Positions 58,391 to 64,000 of a DNA stretch of 64,000 nucleotides are shown here, one piece after another. The position numbers and the translations under genes were made by a program. The stretch is from Blastococcus haudaquaticus. GTDB lineage: Bacteria > Actinomycetota > Actinomycetes > Mycobacteriales > Geodermatophilaceae. Each line of letters begins with the position of its first letter. Position 1 is the first letter of the stretch. Under the pieces are notes generated by a model. The model made no database searches and had not been told where the DNA came from. It saw nothing but the letters and a program-made list of their open reading frames with translations. The DNA is taken from the NCBI RefSeq assembly GCF_900230285.1, contig NZ_OCNK01000003.1, forward strand, positions 248,001-312,000, in the 5' to 3' direction.

Positions 58391-59497
58391 ATGACCACGA
58401 CGACGACGGAGCTCGTAGCCGGCGGAGCAGACCCTGATACCTGGGCGCCGCGCGCCGAGAAGCGCCGCGTCGGCGGCGGGGGACTGGGCGCCTACCTGTT
58501 CATCCGCTTCCTGCTGATCTTCCCGACCATCTTCATCCTGGTGACGACGGTCTTCTTCCTCATGCGTTCGACCGGTGACCCGATCACCGCGGCGCTGGGC
58601 GGCCGGCTCACCGGCGAGCAGCTCGCCGAGCGGGTCCGCGAGGCCGGCTACGACCGACCGCTGCTCACGCAGTACTTCGAGTACCTGGGCAACGTCTTCA
58701 CCGGCGACTTCGGGACGGCGATCAGCGACCGCCGCCCGGTCACCGAGATCCTCACGACCTTCGGAGCGGCCACCCTCGAGCTGGTCTTCTACGCCCTGCT
58801 GGTGGCCTTCCTCGTCGGCATCCCGCTCGGCCGCCTCGCCGCCTACCTGCGCGACCGGTGGCCCGACGCCGTGCTGCGGGTCTTCGCGATCGTCTGCTAC
58901 GCCACCCCCGTCTTCTTCTTCGGCATGCTGCTCAAGCTGGTGTTCGCGGTGAACCTCGGCTGGCTGCCGGTCGCCGGCCGGGCATCGACGGGCGCCGACA
59001 TCCAGCTGCAGCAGCTGGACGGCTCGACCGGCATCTACCTCATCGACGCGATCCGGCTCGGCGACGGCGAGGTGATCGCCGACGTCCTCGAGCACGCAGT
59101 CCTCCCGGCGATCGCGCTCGGCCTGCTCACCGCCGGCATCTTCCTGCGGCTGGTCCGGACCAACGTCATCGGCACCCTGGGCATGGGCTACGTCGAGGCC
59201 GCGCGATCCCGGGGGGTCCCCGAGCGGCGGCTGCTCAAGAAGCACGCCTACCGGCCGGCGCTCATCCCGATCATCACCGTCATCGGCCTGCAGATCGCGC
59301 TGATGCTCGGCGGCGCCGTGCTCACCGAGACGACGTTCGAGTGGAAGGGGCTCGGCTTCCAGCTGACCGAGTACATCGAGGCACGCGACTTCGTCGCCGT
59401 CCAGGGCATCGTGGTGCTGCTGGCGATCATCGTCGCGGTCACCAACTTCGTCGTCGACGTGATCGCGGCCCTGATCGACCCGCGGGTGAGGTACTGA
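58391..59497 (+). CDS. Peptide-type ABC permease (DppB-like)
   Basis: The 368-residue product has six core spans and DppB landmarks: FIRFLLIFPTIFILVTTVFFLMRSTGDP, a large extracellular loop (LTGEQLAERVREAGYDRPLLTQYFEYL), and the coupling EAA-type loop VEAARSRGVPERRLLKKHAYRPALIPIITVIG. It forms half of the channel. ATG 58391 follows CAGGAGAG. Its stop overlaps the next ATG by one base (TGATG). Confidence 0.9.
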   Translation: MTTTTTELVAGGADPDTWAPRAEKRRVGGGGLGAYLFIRFLLIFPTIFILVTTVFFLMRSTGDPITAALGGRLTGEQLAERVREAGYDRPLLTQYFEYLGNVFTGDFGTAISDRRPVTEILTTFGAATLELVFYALLVAFLVGIPLGRLAAYLRDRWPDAVLRVFAIVCYATPVFFFGMLLKLVFAVNLGWLPVAGRASTGADIQLQQLDGSTGIYLIDAIRLGDGEVIADVLEHAVLPAIALGLLTAGIFLRLVRTNVIGTLGMGYVEAARSRGVPERRLLKKHAYRPALIPIITVIGLQIALMLGGAVLTETTFEWKGLGFQLTEYIEARDFVAVQGIVVLLAIIVAVTNFVVDVIAALIDPRVRY

Positions 59498-60576
59498 TGA
59501 GCACTCGTATCTCGGAAGGCGGACCCACCGCCCCGGCCGCCGGCACCCGCCGGGGCTGGAAGAGCCTGCCGCTGCTCCGCCAGGTCCAGCAGAGCGTCGG
59601 CCTGCAGCGCGGCATGCTGATCGCGGGGCTGGTGCTGAGCGCCCTGTTCCTGCTCGTCGCGGTCCTCGCCCCCCTGCTCGCGCCCTACGAGTACAACCAG
59701 CTGCGCGACCCCTCCGGTGCATTCGGCGCGCAGCAGGCGCCGTCGTCGACGCACCTGCTGGGCACCACCGTCGGCGGGTACGACGTGCTGTCCCGGGTGA
59801 TCTGGGGATCGCGGACCGCGCTCTACGTCATCGTCGTGGCGTTCGTCCTCTCCTTCTTCGTCGGTGTGCTGCTCGGGCTGGTGTCGGGCTACTTCGGCGG
59901 CTGGCTCGACCGGGTGCTGGTCGTCGTCTGCGACGCGATCTACGCGTTCCCCTCGCTGCTGCTGGCGATCGTCGTGGCCATCGCCATCAGCGGCGGTGAG
60001 TCGAGCCTGTGGGGCGGGATCATGGCCGCGGCGATCGCCATCACCGTGGTGTTCATCCCGCAGTACTTCCGGGTGGTCCGAGCGGAGACGGTGCGGATCA
60101 AGTCGGAGGCGTTCGTCGAGTCGGCGAAGGTCATCGGCGCCTCGCACCGGCGGATCATGTTCCGCCACGTGCTGCGCAATGCCACCCGGACGCTGCCGCT
60201 GATCCTGACGCTCAATGCGTCCGAGGCGGTGTCCACGCTCGCCGCCCTGGGCTTCCTCGGCTTCGGCATCGAGCCGACCGCCGCGGCCGAGTGGGGCTAC
60301 GACCTCAAGCGCGCGCTGGCCGACGTGTCCAGCGGCATCTGGTGGACGTCGGTCTTCCCGGGGCTGGCGATCGTCATCGTCGTGCTCGGGCTGACCCTGG
60401 TCGGCGAGGGCCTCAACGACCTGGCCGACCCCCGGTTGCGCACGCGGCGCCGGGCGGTGGCGTCGTCGGCCGACGTCGCCGAGACCTCGGTGGTCCCCGG
60501 TGGAACCCTGGACGCCGGCCCCGGCGGGCTGGCCGGCCTCGAGGGTCCCGACGACGGAAGGCGGTACGAGCAGTGA
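59497..60576 (+). CDS. Peptide-type ABC permease (DppC-like)
   Basis: The 359-residue product has an N-terminal OppC-type span (LIAGLVLSALFLLVAVLAPLLAPYEYNQ), HLLGTTVGGYDVLSRVIWGSRTAL and the coupling loop ESAKVIGASHRRIMFRHVLRNATRTLPLILTLNASEA. The C-terminal 40 residues are polar. It completes the channel with the DppB-like protein. ATG 59497 overlaps the upstream stop, and its stop overlaps the ATPase GTG by 4 bp. Confidence 0.9.
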   Translation: MSTRISEGGPTAPAAGTRRGWKSLPLLRQVQQSVGLQRGMLIAGLVLSALFLLVAVLAPLLAPYEYNQLRDPSGAFGAQQAPSSTHLLGTTVGGYDVLSRVIWGSRTALYVIVVAFVLSFFVGVLLGLVSGYFGGWLDRVLVVVCDAIYAFPSLLLAIVVAIAISGGESSLWGGIMAAAIAITVVFIPQYFRVVRAETVRIKSEAFVESAKVIGASHRRIMFRHVLRNATRTLPLILTLNASEAVSTLAALGFLGFGIEPTAAAEWGYDLKRALADVSSGIWWTSVFPGLAIVIVVLGLTLVGEGLNDLADPRLRTRRRAVASSADVAETSVVPGGTLDAGPGGLAGLEGPDDGRRYEQ

Positions 60577-62264
60577 CCCGGCCAGTGGGCGACGTCGTCG
60601 ACATCGAGAACCTGTCGGTCAGCTTCGCGACCGACATCGGCACCGTGGACGCCGTCCGCGACGTGAGCCTGGGTGTCGCGGCGGGCGAGGTGCTGGCCAT
60701 CGTCGGGGAGAGCGGCAGCGGCAAGACCGTCACCGCCCGCAGCATCCTGGGTCTGCTGCCCGACACCGCGCTCACCCGCGGCGCGATCCTGCTGAGCAGC
60801 AAGGACGGCGCCACCACGTCCGACGTCGTGCAGCTCTCGGGCTCCCGGCTCGGCGACGTGCGCGGCCGCGACGCCGCCATGGTCTTCCAGGAGCCGTCGA
60901 CGGCGCTCAACCCCGTCTACCCGGTCGGCTGGCAGATCGCCGAGGGACTGCGGGCGCACGGGAAGTACAGCAAGAAGGAGGCGCGGGAGAAGGCGATCGA
61001 CGTCCTCCGTCGCGTCGGCATCCCCGACCCGGAGCACCGCGTCGACCACTACCCGCACCAGTTCTCCGGCGGGCAGAAGCAGCGCATCGTCATCGCGCAG
61101 GCGCTGGTCCTCGACCCGGGCGTGATCATCGCCGACGAGCCGACGACCGCCCTCGACGTCACCGTGCAGGCCGAGATCCTCGACCTGCTGCGCCGCTGCC
61201 GCGACGAGTTCGGCGCGGCGATCGTGCTGATCACGCACAACATGGGCGTGGTGGCCGACCTCGCCGACCGGGTCGCCGTCATGTACCAGGGGCGGATCGT
61301 GGAGCAGGCCGACGTGCGCAGCCTCTTCGCCTCGCCGCAGGACCCCTACACCCAGCAGCTGCTGGCCGCCGTCCCCAAGCTGGGCTCCGGCCGGGCCCGC
61401 ACCCAGGAGCGGGCCGCCGCGCGGACCGCCGAGTGGCAGGGGGCGGCTCCCGTCGTCTCGGCCGCCGACCTGCGGATCGTCTACCCGGGCCGGCTGCGCC
61501 AGCCCGACTTCGTCGCGGTGGACGGCGTCAGCTTCGACATCCGGCCCGGCGAGGTGCTCGGCCTGGTCGGGGAGAGCGGCAGCGGCAAGACCACGATCGG
61601 CCGCGCCATCGCGGGGCTGACCAAGGTCACCGGGGGCTCGCTCCAGGTGCTCGGCACCGAGATGAACGGCGTCAAGGAGAAGACGTTCCGGCCGGTCCGC
61701 GAGCGGATCGGCTTCGTCTTCCAGGACCCGGCGTCCAGCTTCAACCCGCTGCTCACCATCGCCGCCGCCGTCGCCGAGCCGCTCGTCGTCCACAAGCGGG
61801 CCGGCAGCGTCGAGGACGCCCGGCAGCGGGTGGACGAGCTGCTCGAGCAGGTCCAGCTGCCCAAGGCGTTCGGCGACCGCTTCCCGCACGAGCTGTCCGG
61901 CGGTCAGCGCCAGCGGGCCAGCCTCGCGCGCTCGCTGGCGCTCGAGCCGGAGCTGCTCGTCGCCGACGAGCCGACCTCCGCGCTCGACGTCTCGGTGCAG
62001 GCCCGCGTGCTGGAGCTGTTCGACGAACTGCAGCGCGAGCACGGGTTCGCCTGCTTGTTCATCAGCCACGACCTCGCCGTCGTCGACCTGCTGGCCGACC
62101 GGATCGCAGTCCTCTACAAGGGACAGCTCGTCGAGGAGGGCACCGGCGCCGAGGTGCTCGGGGCGCCGCAGCACCCCTACACCCAGCGGCTCCTGGCCTC
62201 GCTGCCCGTGCCGGATCCCGACGAGCAGGCCCGCCGGCGCGGCGTCTGGGAGTCGCTGCGCTAG
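60573..62264 (+). CDS. Fused double ATPase of the peptide ABC importer (DppD-DppF)
   Basis: This 563-residue protein carries two complete ABC domains. The first (residues 9-270) has Walker A GESGSGKT (45-52), signature FSGGQKQR and Walker B IIADEPTTALD. The second (about 295-563) has Walker A GESGSGKTT near 332-340, signature LSGGQRQR and Walker B LVADEPTSALD. Each has the oligopeptide-type C-terminal PYTQxLL segment. One chain thus replaces the separate DppD and DppF. GTG 60573 overlaps the DppC-like stop. The stop is 1 bp from the convergent Rieske gene. Confidence 0.93.
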   Translation: MTRPVGDVVDIENLSVSFATDIGTVDAVRDVSLGVAAGEVLAIVGESGSGKTVTARSILGLLPDTALTRGAILLSSKDGATTSDVVQLSGSRLGDVRGRDAAMVFQEPSTALNPVYPVGWQIAEGLRAHGKYSKKEAREKAIDVLRRVGIPDPEHRVDHYPHQFSGGQKQRIVIAQALVLDPGVIIADEPTTALDVTVQAEILDLLRRCRDEFGAAIVLITHNMGVVADLADRVAVMYQGRIVEQADVRSLFASPQDPYTQQLLAAVPKLGSGRARTQERAAARTAEWQGAAPVVSAADLRIVYPGRLRQPDFVAVDGVSFDIRPGEVLGLVGESGSGKTTIGRAIAGLTKVTGGSLQVLGTEMNGVKEKTFRPVRERIGFVFQDPASSFNPLLTIAAAVAEPLVVHKRAGSVEDARQRVDELLEQVQLPKAFGDRFPHELSGGQRQRASLARSLALEPELLVADEPTSALDVSVQARVLELFDELQREHGFACLFISHDLAVVDLLADRIAVLYKGQLVEEGTGAEVLGAPQHPYTQRLLASLPVPDPDEQARRRGVWESLR

Positions 62265-62265
62265 C

Positions 62266-62640
62266 TCATTCCAGGACGACGTCGTCGCCCTGGCGGGTCG
62301 CGCGGCGCACGCGCAGCCGCGCGATCCGGCCCAGGAGCTGCACGACCTGCGAGTAGACCGGCGTCGGGCCGTGGTAGCCGAGGAATCCCCGGGGACCCTC
62401 GACCATCTCGCCGGTGCGCACGTCGTAGCGGCTCTGGTGCCACGGGCAGACCAGGCACCCGTCGGCGTCGATGCTGCCCTCGGAGAGGTCGGCGAGCTGG
62501 TGCCGGCACCGGCGCGACACCGCGAAGTACCGGTCCTCGCCGGCGCCGTCCGCACCACGGTTGCCGACCGCCCAGTCCCCGGCGCGGCGCACCGTTCCGG
62601 GCGGCACGTCGGCGGCGGGCAGGCGATCGGGTTCGCTCAC
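62266..62640 (-). CDS. Rieske [2Fe-2S] protein
   Basis: The 124-residue product is little more than a Rieske domain with Cys45-x-His47 (CRH) and Cys65-x2-His68 (CPWH), spaced as in Rieske ferredoxins. GEMVEGPRGFLGYHGPTPVYSQVVQLLGR follows. It should carry electrons for an oxygenase or act as part of one; no oxygenase subunit is nearby. GTG 62640 is chosen because AGGAGG lies four bases upstream. It is divergent from the TPM-domain gene. Confidence 0.9.
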   Translation of the reverse strand: MSEPDRLPAADVPPGTVRRAGDWAVGNRGADGAGEDRYFAVSRRCRHQLADLSEGSIDADGCLVCPWHQSRYDVRTGEMVEGPRGFLGYHGPTPVYSQVVQLLGRIARLRVRRATRQGDDVVLE

Positions 62641-62693
62641 AGGTCCTCCTGGATAGGGTCGGCACCCGATCCTCACCCATCCCGGAGGTCCCC

Positions 62694-64000
62694 GTGCGCC
62701 GGCTGTCCGTCGTCCTCGGGCTGCTGACGCTGCTCACCCTGCTCGGCGGCCCCGCGACCGCCGTCGACCCCCTCCGCCTCGACGAGCGGATCACCGACGA
62801 CGCCGGCGTCCTCGGCGGCTCCCGTGGCGAGGTCGAGGACGCGATCGAGGAGCTCGAGTCGGCCGAGGGCGTCCAGCTCTACGTCGTCCTCGTCGACAGC
62901 TTCGACGGGCTCGGCGGCCAGGAGTGGGCCGACGCCACCGCCCGGGTCTCCCAGCTCGGCCGCGACGAGGTCGTGTTCGCCGTCGCCGTGCAGGACCGCG
63001 CCTACGGCTACTCCGTCGACGAGGAGTTCCGGCTCGACGCCGCGGAGGTCGACCGCCTCGTGGCCGACGACGTCGAGCCCCGGCTCGCCGACGACGACTG
63101 GTCCGGTGCGGTGGTCGCGCTGGCCGACGGGCTCGGCGGCGGGGGTGGTGGCGGCTCGACGGCCCTGTGGGTGGTCGGTGGCGTCGCCGTCGTCGGCGGG
63201 GGTGCGTGGCTGGCGACGCGGTCGCGCCGGCGGAAGCCGGCCACGGCGCCGCCCAGCGGCCCGCCCGACCCGCACGCCGGGGTGCCGACCGAGCAGCTGC
63301 AGTTCCAGGCCAGCAGCGCCCTGCTGGAGCTGGACGAGGCGGTGCAGTCCTCGCAGCTGGACCTGGACTTCGCCCGCAACCAGTACGGCCCCGAGGCGGT
63401 GACCGGCTTCGACGAGGCACTCGCGCAGTCGCGGGCCGACCTGGCGCGCGCCTTCACCATCCGCCAGCAGCTCGACGACGAGACGGACGAGGACGACCCC
63501 ACCCGGCGCCGGATGCTCACCGAGCTCCTCGCCCTCGTCGAGGCCGGGGACGCGCGGCTGGACGACCAGGCCGAGGCGTTCGAGGAGCTGCGCGACCTCG
63601 AGCGGACGGCGCCGCAGGTCCTCGACGCGCTGGGCCCCCGGATCGCCGACCTGACCGGCCGCCTCCCCGCCGCGGAGGCCCGCCTCGCCGACCTCGCCGG
63701 CCGCTACGCCGACACCGCGCTGACGCCGGTCGCCGGCAACGTGCCCGAGGCGCGGGCCCGCCTGGCCGCGGCCGAGCAGGAGATCGCCGAGGCGCGGGCC
63801 GAGCTGGCGGCGGGGAAGCCGGGCGACGCCGTCACCGACGTCCGGGCCGCCGAGGACGCCGTCGCGCAGACCACCACCCTCCTGGACGCCGTCGACCGGC
63901 TCGCCGCCGACCTGGCCGCCGCCGCGGGCAGGGTGACCGCCGCGCGGACGGAGACGGAGAAGGACCTCGCCGAGGCGCGCGCCCTGGTCGGCGCCGGCGA
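62694..64000 (+). CDS. TPM-domain membrane protein, partial (3' end beyond right edge)
   Basis: The frame is open from GTG 62694 to the window end (435 codons). A signal peptide (RRLSVVLGLLTLLTLLGGPATA) is followed by a TPM (YgcG/Psb32-type) domain: RITDDAGVLGGSRGEVEDAIEELESAEGVQLYVVLVDSFDGLGGQEWADATARVS (residues 29-85). A Gly-rich turn and one span (STALWVVGGVAVVGGGAWLA, about 150-170) come next, then a long Ala/Glu/Arg-rich helical, coiled-coil region. TPM domains are implicated in envelope or photosystem repair and phosphatase-like roles; here the function is unknown. Confidence 0.83.
   Translation, partial: MRRLSVVLGLLTLLTLLGGPATAVDPLRLDERITDDAGVLGGSRGEVEDAIEELESAEGVQLYVVLVDSFDGLGGQEWADATARVSQLGRDEVVFAVAVQDRAYGYSVDEEFRLDAAEVDRLVADDVEPRLADDDWSGAVVALADGLGGGGGGGSTALWVVGGVAVVGGGAWLATRSRRRKPATAPPSGPPDPHAGVPTEQLQFQASSALLELDEAVQSSQLDLDFARNQYGPEAVTGFDEALAQSRADLARAFTIRQQLDDETDEDDPTRRRMLTELLALVEAGDARLDDQAEAFEELRDLERTAPQVLDALGPRIADLTGRLPAAEARLADLAGRYADTALTPVAGNVPEARARLAAAEQEIAEARAELAAGKPGDAVTDVRAAEDAVAQTTTLLDAVDRLAADLAAAAGRVTAARTETEKDLAEARALVGAG

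Noticed and set aside
56507-59722. A 1071-codon reverse-strand open frame opposite the peptide importer genes
   Set aside because: Composition is Arg/Glu/Asp/Val-repetitive without motifs. The forward strand holds clear lipoprotein and permease genes in a coupled operon.

Overview
The window reads as a very high G+C actinobacterial chromosome segment. By eye G+C is well above 70%. GTG starts are common, gene stops and starts overlap by 4 bp, and there is a CGNR regulator, a DUF2630 protein, a SigE-type sigma factor and a dnaX-ybaB-recR block. I would place it in or near Geodermatophilaceae (Blastococcus, Modestobacter, Geodermatophilus), but family rank is an inference. No phage, insertion sequence or CRISPR array was seen. 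Both ends cut through genes.

Layout. 1-10.2 kb: a surface-polysaccharide locus. It has a Wzy/EpsG-like membrane protein (cut by the left edge), a Tat-exported beta-helix protein, three CelD/FemAB-like GNAT proteins in an overlapping run, and a convergent operon of NodB deacetylase, GT4 glycosyltransferase, VanZ-like protein and MurJ-like flippase. 10.3-24.2 kb: mixed housekeeping and transport genes, namely an HhH-PHP protein, DoxX-like protein, acyltransferase 3, PAP2-diacylglycerol kinase fusion, CGNR regulator divergent from an MFS transporter, two tRNAs, an MMPL transporter, an FMN alpha-hydroxy-acid oxidase, an Nramp-related transporter, a secreted protein and a MarR regulator.

24.2-32.0 kb: the most striking region. 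Seven genes, each overlapping the next by 4 bp, encode a GT2-GmhB fusion, a GT9, two GT-B glycosyltransferases, GmhA, HldE and a second GT9. Together they should make ADP-D-glycero-D-manno-heptose from sedoheptulose 7-phosphate and transfer it to a glycan, in what looks like a Gram-positive organism. 32.0-36.4 kb: a substrate-binding/VWA protein, a UDP-glucuronate decarboxylase, and the start of a branched-chain amino acid ABC operon that runs to 40.2 kb (livG-livF-livH-livM-livJ order), divergent from a PucR-like regulator.

41.6-50.3 kb: DUF2630, tyrA, an O-methyltransferase, tRNA-deaminase-associated protein, HAD phosphatase, tadA-like deaminase, tRNA-Ser(CGA), a methyltransferase, a Ser/Thr kinase, a small hypothetical protein, tRNA-Ser(GGA), an EamA exporter, the SRP RNA and a YceI protein. 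50.3-56.4 kb: a SigE-family sigma factor with its membrane partner, dnaX, acyl-CoA dehydrogenase, ybaB and recR. 56.6-62.3 kb: a complete peptide/nickel-type ABC importer with both ATPases fused. 62.3-64 kb: a Rieske protein and a TPM-domain protein cut by the right edge.

Structure beyond the genes: two families of long intergenic palindromes, each present twice; a group of apparently leaderless promoters (TANNNT six or seven bases before the start codon); several operator-like palindromes; and an EamA gene whose last codons are the antisense of a tRNA gene.
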